Positions 33,579 to 45,015 of a DNA stretch of 64,000 nt are shown here, in pieces. The notes below the pieces were generated by a model. That model searched no databases and had not been told where the DNA came from. It saw only the letters and a list, made by a program, of their open reading frames with translations. Every line of letters starts with the position of its first letter. Position 1 is the stretch's first letter. The position numbers and the translations under genes were made by a program. The stretch lies in contig NW_026042452.1 of the NCBI RefSeq assembly GCF_023856365.1, forward strand, positions 186,001 through 250,000. Direction: 5' to 3'. This stretch comes from Brienomyrus brachyistius. Taxonomy: Eukaryota; Chordata; Actinopteri; Osteoglossiformes; Mormyridae.

Positions 33579-34252
33579 AGGTACAACACGATTGCTACGA
33601 CAAGGGGGAGCCAGGACGACAGGTCAGGGGGGAGATATCATCATCCCCACATTCCGAGATTGGGTACCAAGCCCCATATATATTAGTAGGCTAAATACAA
33701 GAGCAGCTGACCTGAGAAATAAGAAATAAGCTAAGCTGGAAACCTGGACCCTCCGACCAAGAATGCGTGAAGTACCCTCAGAAGGTCTACTAGAAGATGT
33801 ACGTAGAAGACTACTACAGATCAGCTGATCTACACCACAGCAACAGTGATCCTTGAGCTGGACCGTCTTTGAAGACTCCGTAAATCTCCGTATAATAATA
33901 TATATCTACGGGAACGAGCAGAGAACAAGAACAAGATTTGTAAATGTAAGATTTGAAGGACCCGGCATGAAAAATAGAATAGTTCTCGTCATTAGTGAAC
34001 ATGTGTCTCGTCATTGTGTATCATGGACAGTAAGAGGGGGATCAATAGAGTGTTGTTATTATAACGTCTAAAAAGTATGATTTATCTGTCGATAAATCAA
34101 TCAGATAAATAATGAAGTCGTTTTCGCTGGAAAAGCCATCTCAGGCTGTCAAGTCTCCCGTTTTGGCCGGGAAACTACCGTATTTTACTTCTCTTTCGCG
34201 CCGTCCTCCCGTATTAGTATTTTCCCGTAAATCTCCCTTATATTATATAGTT
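33579..34252 (+). repeat. Block B26 (short)
   Basis: Markers GGCTAAATAC and GATTTATCTGTCGATAAATC near 34080; the latter contains GATTTATC/GATAAATC, a small inverted repeat. Confidence 0.85.
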
Positions 34253-34323
34253 GCTGGATAGTGTAGTGGTAAGATCGCCGCCTTTCACACGGGAGACCGG
34301 GGTTCGAATCCCGGTTGTGGCCA
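34253..34323 (+). tRNA. tRNA-Glu(TTC)-like unit, spacer-side
   Basis: Closes block B26. Confidence 0.6.
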
Positions 34324-34397
34324 AAAATATATTTTATATATTTTATATATTTATATTATATTTATATTATATTTTTTATATATTGTATTATATAGTT

Positions 34398-34468
34398 GCT
34401 GGATAGTGTAGTGGTAAGATCGCCGCCTTTCACACGGGAGACCGGGGTTCGAATCCCGGTTGTGGCCA
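34398..34468 (+). tRNA. tRNA-Glu(TTC)-like unit, block-side
   Basis: Pair partner of 34253; leads into block B27. Confidence 0.6.
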
Positions 34469-34500
34469 GAAACAACTGCTATCACAACTAGAGATTGATG

Positions 34501-35222
34501 AGGTACAACACGATTGCTACGACAAGGGGGAGCCAGGACGACAGGTCAGGGGGGAGATATCATCATCCCCACATTCCGAGATTGGGTACCAAGCCCCATA
34601 TATATTAGTAGGCTGAATACAAGAGCAGCTGACCTGAGAAATAAGAAATAAGCTAAGCTGGAAACCTGGACCCTCCGACCAAGAATGCGTGAAGTACCCT
34701 CAGAAGGTCTACTAGAAGATGTACGTAGAAGACTACTACAGATCAGCTGATCTACACCACAGCAACAGTGATCCTTGAGCTGGACCGTCTTTGAAGACTC
34801 CGTAAATCTCCGTATAATAATATATATCTACGGGAACGAGCAGAGAACAAGAACAAGATTTGTAAATGTAAGATTTGAAGGACCCGGCATGAAAAATAGA
34901 ATAGTTCTCGTCATTAGTGAACATGTGTCTCGTCATTGTGTATCATGGACAGTAAGAGGGGGATCAATAGAGTGTTGTTATTATAACGTCTAAAAAGTAT
35001 GATGGTCTGTCGATAAATCAATCAGATAAATAATGAAGTCGTTTTCGCGAACACGCTGGAAAAGCCAGGGGCCGGACCGACTGTAGGGGGCGTGGCCAGA
35101 GACAGCCATCTCAGGCTGTCAAGTCTCCCGTTTTGGCCGGGAAACTACCGTATTTTACTTCTCTTTCCCGCCGTCCTCCCGTATTAGTATTTTCCCGTAA
35201 ATCTCCCTTATATTATATAGTT
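34501..35222 (+). repeat. Block B27 (long)
   Basis: Long form upstream of the tRNA pair that precedes LTR copy 8. Confidence 0.85.
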
Positions 35223-35293
35223 GCTGGATAGTGTAGTGGTAAGATCGCCGCCTTTCACACGGGAGACCGGGGTTCGAATCCCGGTTGTGGCCA
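35223..35293 (+). tRNA. tRNA-Glu(TTC)-like unit, spacer-side
   Basis: Closes block B27. Confidence 0.6.
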
Positions 35294-35367
35294 AAAATAT
35301 ATTTTATATATTTTATATATTTATATTATATTTATATTATATTTTTTATATATTGTATTATATAGTT

Positions 35368-35438
35368 GCTGGATAGTGTAGTGGTAAGATCGCCGCCTTT
35401 CACACGGGAGACCGGGGTTCGAATCCCGGTTGTGGCCA
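35368..35438 (+). tRNA. tRNA-Glu(TTC)-like unit, block-side
   Basis: Pair partner of 35223; upstream of LTR copy 8. Confidence 0.6.
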
Positions 35439-35468
35439 GAAACAACTGCTATCACAACTAGAGATTGA

Positions 35469-37239
35469 TGTAAGGACATAAAACTTATAGGTCCTGCAGG
35501 CCCCAACTCTGATCAGCCTGCATCAGTCCATCTCAGAGCTCCAAGAAAAGGATCCACTGGCCCAGGCAAGATTGGACTCCACGCATCAAACCATCCCTTT
35601 TAAGGAAGGCAAAGCCCTGCCGGCTCCTGAGAATAACTGGAGCAATACAGAAAAAGCAAGACCTTTCACCCCCTGGAGTGGCCGGAGTTCCACAGTCAAA
35701 CCACAGCAACAACAGCTGTCAGTCCCCAGACACAGACACCTTTTCCACTAGAAATAGGATAACTCACCACACATAGATGTTAGGGACAAATACACGCATG
35801 TTTGGTCTCGTTTGAATAGGCATGAGACGGCGAGTGTTATACACTCAGATTTAAGGCAGTATAGTTTTCCCTAAGAGAACTATAGAAACTTCGGCTAAAC
35901 CCACCAAACTGAGAGAGCCTCTCACATGGCAGAACAAGGGAATTACGACCACCCCCTAAAGTGATCTGATTGGCTGAGGACTTGAGAACCAAGGCCAACA
36001 ATGCCCCTAAAATTAACCGTTGACCGAAATTGGTCAGTCTTCAGAGACATGCCATCACCTGGTTTGGATACTTAAGGAAGGGCCTCAGAAGGATTCGGGG
36101 AGTTACTCTGTAATCAGAGCTCCCACAGAGAACTGCGTGAAAGTCCATCTGTAGTCAGATACTTTCCGCAGAACTTTGTGCACTCTCAGCTGAGGAATGT
36201 GATTGTTTAATATTGTATTTGTCCAAATGTATTTACAAGTATGTGGCCACATGTCAATAATTATATATTGTAATATGTTTAATAAATGTTGTCTTGATTA
36301 CTTCATGACTGTCTGATTTGCTAACTTCTTTATAAACTTTCCAGATTGGACTTCTATCCTGATTAGGACTAAAGTGATAAATACTATCTTGCAGCCTCTG
36401 GGTTAAATCCCCTTTATCCGGGTCCCAAACTCGACTGCCCAAGTTAAGTTAGGTGGATACCAAAACCGCACCTCTGGAGTTCGCACACGCTCAGTTACGG
36501 GCCGACTTAACCTCTGAGGTCAACACATGCTGATGAAAGGTACCGGTCTGCCCTCTGAGGGGCGTACACACTATGTTCCTAGGCACCGGGCATAGTCCCT
36601 GAGACGCTCACATGGTAAGACAATGGGCGGCATCGGCGGAGTCCCTGAGACGAGCCCAAAGTAAAACCTCGTACAAACTACCGCAACAAAAGGTGCGCCG
36701 TCACAGCCGCTGAGGTTGACACATGTTATGATATGGGCTGCCCCCGGCTGAGCCTCTGAGGTGGATGTACGTGTGGTTCGGGTAAACATCGGCTTAATCT
36801 CCGAGGCACCCACATGCTCAGTAATTGGCAGACACTGGGCCTTTGGGAAATTATATAGGTCGAGGGACCCGAATAATCAGAGGCTGACATTGTCTTAAAT
36901 GGTGCCGATTTCCGTGCATCTAAGACAAACCCTGTGGAACAAGCCCACGGATCGCCCTGTCGGCCGAGGCGAATCTGGCGGACTCCTTCGTCAGGGGTAA
37001 ACTAGAGTTGGTAATCTAAAGGAGAGTCCCGAAGTAATCCGAACAACATAAACGTCATGACTACAATATACTGAAATAAGGTCATTAATAAAATGGAGTC
37101 AGATGTGTGTCTAAAAGAATATCTTGTATATTAAAAAGGGTAAGTAATTCCCAGGAGCGCTTGGAAGGACCAACACGCATTCACAGCCTTCGGCTGCGCC
37201 ATTGGATTCCGCCATTGGGCCAGTGGGCGGCTCCCTACA
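35469..37239 (+). mobile_element. Solo LTR, copy 8 (complete)
   Basis: Complete, same termini and TTGA flanks. Confidence 0.7.
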
Positions 37240-37245
37240 TTGATG

Positions 37246-37967
37246 AGGTACAACACGATTGCTACGACAAGGGGGAGCCAGGACGACAGGTCAGGGGGGA
37301 GATATCATCATCCCCACATTCCGAGATTGGGTACCAAGCCCCATATATATTAGTAGGCTGAATACAAGAGCAGCTGACCTGAGAAATAAGAAATAAGCTA
37401 AGCTGGAAACCTGGACCCTCCGACCAAGAATGCGTGAAGTACCCTCAGAAGGTCTACTAGAAGATGTACGTAGAAGACTACTACAGATCAGCTGATCTAC
37501 ACCACAGCAACAGTGATCCTTGAGCTGGACCGTCTTTGAAGACTCCGTAAATCTCCGTATAATAATATATATCTACGGGAACGAGCAGAGAACAAGAACA
37601 AGATTTGTAAATGTAAGATTTGAAGGACCCGGCATGAAAAATAGAATAGTTCTCGTCATTAGTGAACATGTGTCTCGTCATTGTGTATCATGGACAGTAA
37701 GAGGGGGATCAATAGAGTGTTGTTATTATAACGTCTAAAAAGTATGATGGTCTGTCGATAAATCAATCAGATAAATAATGAAGTCGTTTTCGCGAACACG
37801 CTGGAAAAGCCAGGGGCCGGACCGACTGTAGGGGGCGTGGCCAGAGACAGCCATCTCAGGCTGTCAAGTCTCCCGTTTTGGCCGGGAAACTACCGTATTT
37901 TACTTCTCTTTCCCGCCGTCCTCCCGTATTAGTATTTTCCCGTAAATCTCCCTTATATTATATAGTT
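37246..37967 (+). repeat. Block B28 (long)
   Basis: Follows LTR copy 8. Confidence 0.85.
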
Positions 37968-38038
37968 GCTGGATAGTGTAGTGGTAAGATCGCCGCCTTT
38001 CACACGGGAGACCGGGGTTCGAATCCCGGTTGTGGCCA
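37968..38038 (+). tRNA. tRNA-Glu(TTC)-like unit, spacer-side
   Basis: Closes block B28. Confidence 0.6.
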
Positions 38039-38112
38039 AAAATATATTTTATATATTTTATATATTTATATTATATTTATATTATATTTTTTATATATTG
38101 TATTATATAGTT

Positions 38113-38183
38113 GCTGGATAGTGTAGTGGTAAGATCGCCGCCTTTCACACGGGAGACCGGGGTTCGAATCCCGGTTGTGGCCA
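38113..38183 (+). tRNA. tRNA-Glu(TTC)-like unit, block-side
   Basis: Pair partner of 37968; leads into block B29. Confidence 0.6.
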
Positions 38184-38215
38184 GAAACAACTGCTATCAC
38201 AACTAGAGATTGATG

Positions 38216-38894
38216 AGGTACAACACGATTGCTACGACAAGGGGAAGCCAGGACGACAGGTCAGGGGGGAGATATCATCATCCCCACATTCCGAGATTGG
38301 GTACCAAGCCCCATATATATTAGTAGGCTGAATACAAGAGCAGCTGACCTGAGAAATAAGAAATAAGCTAAGCTGGAAACCTGGACCCTCCGACCAAGAA
38401 TGCGTGAAGTACCCTCAGAAGGTCTACTAGAAGATGTACGTAGAAGACTACTACAGATCAGCTGATCTACACCACAGCAACAGTGATCCTTGAGCTGGAG
38501 CCGGACCGTCTTTGAAGACTCCGTAAATCTCCGTATAATAATATATATCTACGGGAACGAGCAGAGAACAAGAACAAGATTTGTAAATGTAAGATTTGAA
38601 GGACCCGGCATGAAAAATAGAATAGTTCTCGTCATTAGTGAACATGTGTCTCGTCATTGTGTATCATGGACAGTAAGAGGGGGATCAATAGAGTGTTGTT
38701 ATTATAACGTCTAAAAAGTATGATGGTCTGTCGATAAATCAATCAGATAAATAATGAAGTCGTTTTCGCTGGAAAAGCCATCTCAGGCTGTCAAGTCTCC
38801 CGTTTTGGCCGGGAAACTACCGTATTTTACTTCTCTTTCGCGCCGTCCTCCCGTATTAGTATTTTCCCGTAAATCTCCCTTATATTATAAAGTT
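38216..38894 (+). repeat. Block B29 (short)
   Basis: Combines the GGGGAAGCC marker of B13 with the GAGCCGG and TATTATAAAGTT markers of B14/B16, so it looks recombinant or ancestral. Confidence 0.85.
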
Positions 38895-38965
38895 GCTGGA
38901 TAGTGTAGTGGTAAGATCGCCGCCTTTCACACGGGAGACCGGGGTTCGAATCCCGGTTGTGGCCA
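38895..38965 (+). tRNA. tRNA-Glu(TTC)-like unit, spacer-side
   Basis: Carries the TATTATAAAGTT 5' flank marker seen at 17044 and 19080. Closes block B29. Confidence 0.6.
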
Positions 38966-39039
38966 AAAATATATTTTATATATTTTATATATTTATATTA
39001 TATTTATATAATATTTTTTATATATTGTATTATATAGTT

Positions 39040-39110
39040 GCTGGATAGTGTAGTGGTAAGATCGCCGCCTTTCACACGGGAGACCGGGGTTCGAATCCCG
39101 GTTGTGGCCA
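39040..39110 (+). tRNA. tRNA-Glu(TTC)-like unit, block-side
   Basis: Pair partner of 38895, whose spacer has one private T to A change; upstream of LTR copy 9. Confidence 0.6.
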
Positions 39111-39140
39111 GAAACAACTGCTATCACAACTAGAGATTGA

Positions 39141-40911
39141 TGTAAGGACATAAAACTTATAGGTCCTGCAGGCCCCAACTCTGATCAGCCTGCATCAGTC
39201 CATCTCAGAGCTCCAAGAAAAGGATCCACTGGCCCAGGCAAGATTGGACTCCACGCATCAAACCATCCCTTTTAAGGAAGGCAAAGCCCTGCCGGCTCCT
39301 GAGAATAACTGGAGCAATACAGAAAAAGCAAGACCTTTCACCCCCTGGAGTGGCCGGAGTTCCACAGTCAAACCACAGCAACAACAGCTGTCAGTCCCCA
39401 GACACAGACACCTTTTCCACTAGAAATAGGATAACTCACCACACATAGATGTTAGGGACAAATACACGCATGTTTGGTCTCGTTTGAATAGGCATGAGAC
39501 GGCGAGTGTTATACACTCAGATTTAAGGCAGTATAGTTTTCCCTAAGAGAACTATAGAAACTTCGGCTAAACCCACCAAACTGAGAGAGCCTCTCACATG
39601 GCAGAACAAGGGAATTACGACCACCCCCTAAAGTGATCTGATTGGCTGAGGACTTGAGAACCAAGGCCAACAATGCCCCTAAAATTAACCGTTGACCGAA
39701 ATTGGTCAGTCTTCAGAGACATGCCATCACCTGGTTTGGATACTTAAGGAAGGGCCTCAGAAGGATTCGGGGAGTTACTCTGTAATCAGAGCTCCCACAG
39801 AGAACTGCGTGAAAGTCCATCTGTAGTCAGATACTTTCCGCAGAACTTTGTGCACTCTCAGCTGAGGAATGTGATTGTTTAATATTGTATTTGTCCAAAT
39901 GTATTTACAAGTATGTGGCCACATGTCAATAATTATATATTGTAATATGTTTAATAAATGTTGTCTTGATTACTTCATGACTGTCTGATTTGCTAACTTC
40001 TTTATAAACTTTCCAGATTGGACTTCTATCCTGATTAGGACTAAAGTGATAAATACTATCTTGCAGCCTCTGGGTTAAATCCCCTTTATCCGGGTCCCAA
40101 ACTCGACTGCCCAAGTTAAGTTAGGTGGATACCAAAACCGCACCTCTGGAGTTCGCACACGCTCAGTTACGGGCCGACTTAACCTCTGAGGTCAACACAT
40201 GCTGATGAAAGGTACCGGTCTGCCCTCTGAGGGGCGTACACACTATGTTCCTAGGCACCGGGCATAGTCCCTGAGACGCTCACATGGTAAGACAATGGGC
40301 GGCATCGGCGGAGTCCCTGAGACGAGCCCAAAGTAAAACCTCGTACAAACTACCGCAACAAAAGGTGCGCCGTCACAGCCGCTGAGGTTGACACATGTTA
40401 TGATATGGGCTGCCCCCGGCTGAGCCTCTGAGGTGGATGTACGTGTGGTTCGGGTAAACATCGGCTTAATCTCCGAGGCACCCACATGCTCAGTAATTGG
40501 CAGACACTGGGCCTTTGGGAAATTATATAGGTCGAGGGACCCGAATAATCAGAGGCTGACATTGTCTTAAATGGTGCCGATTTCCGTGCATCTAAGACAA
40601 ACCCTGTGGAACAAGCCCACGGATCGCCCTGTCGGCCGAGGCGAATCTGGCGGACTCCTTCGTCAGGGGTAAACTAGAGTTGGTAATCTAAAGGAGAGTC
40701 CCGAAGTAATCCGAACAACATAAACGTCATGACTACAATATACTGAAATAAGGTCATTAATAAAATGGAGTCAGATGTGTGTCTAAAAGAATATCTTGTA
40801 TATTAAAAAGGGTAAGTAATTCCCAGGAGCGCTTGGAAGGACCAACACGCATTCACAGCCTTCGGCTGCGCCATTGGATTCCGCCATTGGGCCAGTGGGC
40901 GGCTCCCTACA
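39141..40911 (+). mobile_element. Solo LTR, copy 9 (complete)
   Basis: Last LTR copy, complete, about 1.7 kb from the array edge. Confidence 0.7.
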
Positions 40912-40917
40912 TTGATG

Positions 40918-41639
40918 AGGTACAACACGATTGCTACGACAAGGGGGAGCCAGGACGACAGGTCAGGGGGGAGATATCATCATCCCCACATTCCGAGATT
41001 GGGTACCAAGCCCCATATATATTAGTAGGCTGAATACAAGAGCAGCTGACCTGAGAAATAAGAAATAAGCTAAGCTGGAAACCTGGACCCTCCGACCAAG
41101 AATGCGTGAAGTACCCTCAGAAGGTCTACTAGAAGATGTACGTAGAAGACTACTACAGATCAGCTGATCTACACCACAGCAACAGTGATCCTTGAGCTGG
41201 ACCGTCTTTGAAGACTCCGTAAATCTCCGTATAATAATATATATCTACGGGAACGAGCAGAGAACAAGAACAAGATTTGTAAATGTAAGATTTGAAGGAC
41301 CCGGCATGAAAAATAGAATAGTTCTCGTCATTAGTGAACATGTGTCTCGTCATTGTGTATCATGGACAGTAAGAGGGGGATCAATAGAGTGTTGTTATTA
41401 TAACGTCTAAAAAGTATGATGGTCTGTCGATAAATCAATCAGATAAATAATGAAGTCGTTTTCGCGAACACGCTGGAAAAGCCAGGGGCCGGACCGACTG
41501 TAGGGGGCGTGGCCAGAGACAGCCATCTCAGGCTGTCAAGTCTCCCGTTTTGGCCGGGAAACTACCGTATTTTACTTCTCTTTCCCGCCGTCCTCCCGTA
41601 TTAGTATTTTCCCGTAAATCTCCCTTATATTATATAGTT
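40918..41639 (+). repeat. Block B30 (long)
   Basis: Follows LTR copy 9. Confidence 0.85.
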
Positions 41640-41710
41640 GCTGGATAGTGTAGTGGTAAGATCGCCGCCTTTCACACGGGAGACCGGGGTTCGAATCCCG
41701 GTTGTGGCCA
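41640..41710 (+). tRNA. tRNA-Glu(TTC)-like unit, spacer-side
   Basis: Closes block B30. Confidence 0.6.
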
Positions 41711-41784
41711 AAAATATATTTTATATATTTTATATATTTATATTATATTTATATTATATTTTTTATATATTGTATTATATAGTT

Positions 41785-41855
41785 GCTGGATAGTGTAGTG
41801 GTAAGATCGCCGCCTTTCACACGGGAGACCGGGGTTCGAATCCCGGTTGTGGCCA
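41785..41855 (+). tRNA. tRNA-Glu(TTC)-like unit, block-side
   Basis: Pair partner of 41640; leads into block B31. Confidence 0.6.
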
Positions 41856-41887
41856 GAAACAACTGCTATCACAACTAGAGATTGATG

Positions 41888-42550
41888 AGGTACAACACGA
41901 TTGCTACGACAAGGGGGAGCCAGGACGACAGGTCAGGGGGGAGATATCATCATCCCCACATTCCGAGATTGGGTACCAAGCCCCATATATATTAGTAGGC
42001 TGAATACAAGAGCAGCTGACCTGAGAAATAAGAAATAAGCTAAGCTGGAAACCTGGACCCTCCGACCAAGAATGCGTGAAGTACCCTCAGAAGGTCTACT
42101 AGAAGATGTACGTAGAAGACTACTACAGATCAGCTGATCTACACCACAGCAACAGTGATCCTTGAGCTGGACCGTCTTTGAAGACTCCGTAAATCACCGT
42201 ATAATAATATATATCTACGGGAACGAGCAGAGAACAAGAACAAGATTTGTAAATGTAAGATTTGAAGGACCCGGCATGAAAAATAGAATAGTTCTCGTCA
42301 TTAGTGAACATGTGTCTCGTCATTGTGTATCATGGACAGTAAGAGGGGGATCAATAGAGTGTTGTTATTATAACGTCTAAGGTCTGTCGATAAATCAATC
42401 AGATAAATAATGAAGTCGTTTTCGCTGGAAAAGCCATCTCAGGCTGTCAAGTCTCCCGTTTTGGCCGGGAAACTACCGTATTTTACTTCTCTTTCGCGCC
42501 GTGCTCCCGTATTAGTATTTTCCCGTAAATCTCCCTTATATTATATAGTT
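41888..42550 (+). repeat. Block B31 (short, last)
   Basis: Has more private changes than the others (AAATCACCG, CGCCGTGCTCC, loss of AAAAAGTATGAT), as expected at an array edge where homogenisation is weaker. Confidence 0.85.
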
Positions 42551-42621
42551 GCTGGATAGTGTAGTGGTAAGATCGCCACCTTTCACACGGGAGACCGGGG
42601 TTCGAATCCCGGTTGTGGCCA
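42551..42621 (+). tRNA. tRNA-like unit, last copy, anticodon-stem change
   Basis: Terminal copy of the array. It reads GATCGCCACC where the others read GATCGCCGCC, which removes another anticodon-stem pair. The spacer after it is diverged and starts the array edge. Confidence 0.55.
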
Positions 42622-42805
42622 AAAATATATTTTATATATTTTATATATTTATATTTATATTATATTTTATATAATTTATATTATTTTATATTTCCTGTCT
42701 TAAAATGTAAGGGATACTGGAGCCTGGTTGCGGTGGTGGGATGGCTCACGGCGGGTGCCGGAAAATTTCCTTTATTTTCAAATCCAAACCTTGACAGGTA
42801 TGCTG
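42622..42805. other. Array boundary, AT-rich
   Basis: The spacer continues for about 35 bp, then decays into irregular TATATTATAT steps up to about 42690. After that come unrecognised sequences with no repeat partner seen. Confidence 0.7.
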
Positions 42806-43783
42806 CTGTTCCAAATCATGGGTGCATGTTACAAGTGCGGAACATATTTTAACTTAGTACTAACTTAGCATCATATTTGATCTGATTCGACTGAATATCC
42901 CAGGTTTCCATCTCTCATGCATCTGGTGTGACGTGTTTTCAGACTCTCAGGCTGGCGCCTGAGAAACGTCTCACTCCGGCCAGCTGACCAAAGTTGGTAA
43001 CCTTGGTATTGTGTGTAGGAGATTCGGTATAACTATAATTTCGTTCTCCATTTGCATGCCCGAAGTGTCTTTAAGTGTTATGTAGTTTTGCCTGAAACGC
43101 AAAAATAAAACAAAGCAATTAAAGCCGATCAGTGGCTCAAATTGTGCTGTAGCGATTGAAGAACTTTTGTCGGAAGTTGGATTCGAACTTGGGATGCCTT
43201 ACTTGGGAGAACAGAATACCAGAATAGAGTAGGTTAAGTCCAGCCTTGGCTTCCAAGCTGACGTTTTTCTACATATGTGCTTGTGTATCATGGACAGTAA
43301 GAGGGGGCAGGCAAGGAGAGAATTTCTCTCTTTGGGGATCAATAGAGTGTTGTTATTATAACGTCTAAAAAGTATGATGGTCTGTCGATAAATCAATAAC
43401 AATATCAATGAAGTCAATGTTTATCTAAAGGAATCAGAATTCAGGAAAAGCCAGGGGCCGGACCGAGTGTAGGGGGCGTGGCCAGAGACAGCCTGCTGAC
43501 TGTTCCAAATCATGGGTGCATGTTACAAGTCCGGAACATATTTTAACTTAGTACTAACTTAGCATCATATTTGATCTGATTCGACTGAATATCCCAGGTT
43601 TCCATCTCTCATGCATCTGGTGTGACGTGTTTTCAGACTCTCAGGCTGGCGCAAAGAAATCTTACGGGAATTGAACGTCTCACTCCGGTCAGCTGACCAA
43701 AGTTGGTAACCTTGGTATTGTGTGTAGGAGATTCGGTATAACTATAATTTCGTTCTCCATTTACATGCCCGTAGTGTCTTTAA
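42806..43783 (+). repeat. Direct duplication of ~270 bp around a stray block B piece
   Basis: 42806-43074 and 43500-43783 are near-identical direct copies (CTGTTCCAAATCATGGG to GTGTCTTTAA). They differ by a few bases and by an 18-bp insertion (AAGAAATCTTACGGGAAT) near 43655. No coding potential is recognised. The region between them holds a diverged block B piece and unassigned sequence with a B-box-like GGATTCGAACTTGG near 43181. Confidence 0.85.
43283..43493 (+). repeat. Diverged stray piece of block B
   Basis: Matches the block from TGTGTATCATGGACAGTAAG to GGCGTGGCCAGAGACAGCC (long-form part). It is interrupted by 28 bp after AAGAGGGGG and has a different segment where the array reads GTCGTTTTCGCGAACACGC. 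It lies 660 bp beyond the array end and is much more diverged than any array copy. Confidence 0.9.
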
Positions 43784-44344
43784 CCGGCTGCACAAACTGG
43801 ATCCGCCTCCATTACGACACAACTTTGCCCTTATTGGCTTAAGAATTTAGTCACATACATGACGTATATCTGCTATTTCTCCCGAGAAGCAGGTAAAGCA
43901 GTGGTAACTGCTTTGTAGTTAATTTACCTGGTAAAATTAAGTTTAAATAAATGATATAAATACTGTAATAGTACTCGTGAGCTTTGTTTATTTGTTATTA
44001 GTTATTGTAATGTTGCGCTGCTTTATTTGTTTAATCGTCTAGTCTGTGGAGACATTCAAGTTAATCAAATAAGAATTGCACTGTACACTGTACATGACCA
44101 TAAAAACTTTGTATCCTTGAAATAAATGTTTTTGATCTTTTCCTTGGCAGTTATCTTTTTACACAGGGCCTCTATGTACACGATAGTTTTTTTTTTCACG
44201 ACTAACAGTATGGATCAGGAGTTGGTTATTGTAAAAGAAGTAATGTGCATGCAGGTGATATTTGTATAGATTTATCCACACCCTTGTAGCAGTGCTGCCA
44301 TTGCAGTCAGATCTCGCAAACTAGGAGTATTAGTTGTCTTTATT
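43784..44344. other. No gene recognised
   Basis: Ordinary AT-rich sequence. It has several AATAAA-like sites and a T-run near 44189, but no convincing reading frame or repeat. Confidence 0.6.
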
Positions 44345-45015
44345 TCTCTTTATTTCTTGACGCCAACCCTCTCCATTAATCCGGGCTTGGGACTGGCACC
44401 TACCTGAGCTGGCTTGCTCCCTTAAGTGGCTGGGTTAGGCTAAACTATATATATATATTTACCAAGACTACAATAAAACATCTCGAAATGTGTAGTCTAG
44501 CAAAACGCAGTTTAAAGAAGGTAGCCTACCTGGCGAAATTGCAAACAAATTAAGGGCGTTAGGCAGCCTTTAGATCCTACCCATCATGCACTGCAGTTTT
44601 TTGCTAATTCCTCAAATGGAAAACTGTCCATCCATCCATCCATCCATTTTCCAAACCGCTTATCCTACTGGATCGCGGGGGGTCTGGAGCCTATCCCGGA
44701 AGCAATGGGCACGAGACAGGGAACAACTCAGGATGGCGGGCCAGCCCATCGCAGGGCACACTCACACACTATTCACTCACGCATACACTCCTATGGGCAA
44801 TTTAGCAACTCCAATTAGCCTCAGCATGTTTTTGGACTGTGGGGGAAACCAGAGTACCCGGAGGAAACCCCACGATGACATGGGTAGAACATGCAAACTC
44901 CACACACATGTGACCCAGGTGGAGACTCGAACCCGGGCCCTAGAGGTGTGAGGCAACAGTGCTAACCACTGCACCACCATGCTGCCCCCTAAATGGAAAA
45001 CCATTAAATACAAAA
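44345..45015 (+). repeat. Interspersed repeat R1, copy 1 (inverted partner at 58.8-59.2 kb)
   Basis: TTGACGCCAACCCTC... to CCATTAAATAC matches the reverse complement of about 58787-59223. This copy has an internal deletion relative to the partner, between similar sequences near CTACCTGG and CTACATGGCG, and the SINE is inserted at 44625-44990. Class unknown; possibly a non-autonomous DNA element. Confidence 0.8.
44625..44990 (-). mobile_element. tRNA-derived SINE with 11-bp target duplication
   Basis: Read on the minus strand it begins GGGGGCAGCATGGTGGTG and carries box A TGGTGCAGTGG and box B GGTTCGAGTCT. It ends in a (GGAT)n tail, seen as TCCATCCATCC from 44627. It resembles a repeat widespread in ray-finned fish. 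AAATGGAAAAC flanks it directly at 44614-44624 and 44991-45001. The inverted paralogue at 58.8 kb has a single AGATGGAAAACC at this point, i.e. the empty site. Confidence 0.9.

Larger units (their letters stand above)
1..42621 (+). repeat. Composite tRNA-like / block B / solo-LTR satellite array
   Basis: The first 42.6 kb is a tandem array running off the left edge. Its parts are a 71-bp tRNA-like unit, an AT-rich spacer of about 74 bp, block B of 660-730 bp, a 32-bp linker (GAAACAACTGC... to ATTGATG) and, in some repeats, a 1771-bp solo LTR. The commonest repeat (block, tRNA, spacer, tRNA, linker) is about 912-930 bp with the short form of block B and about 970 bp with the long form. Copies are almost free of point differences, which points to recent amplification or strong homogenisation. 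The short reading frames that recur on both strands move with the repeat and show no sign of coding function. The array ends at 42621, where the spacer decays into AT-rich sequence. Confidence 0.95.

Noticed and set aside
1..42621. CRISPR-like reading of the array (short repeats with spacers).
   Set aside because: Repeats are tRNA-like, spacers are identical AT-rich DNA, and the surroundings are eukaryotic.
1..42621. Ordinary cluster of functional tRNA-Glu genes.
   Set aside because: Mismatches in all stems and the lack of a T-run terminator at half of the units argue against working tRNA genes, although Pol III transcription remains possible.
44586..44951. 121-codon plus-strand frame.
   Set aside because: It lies within the SINE and R1 repeat and is antisense to the SINE.
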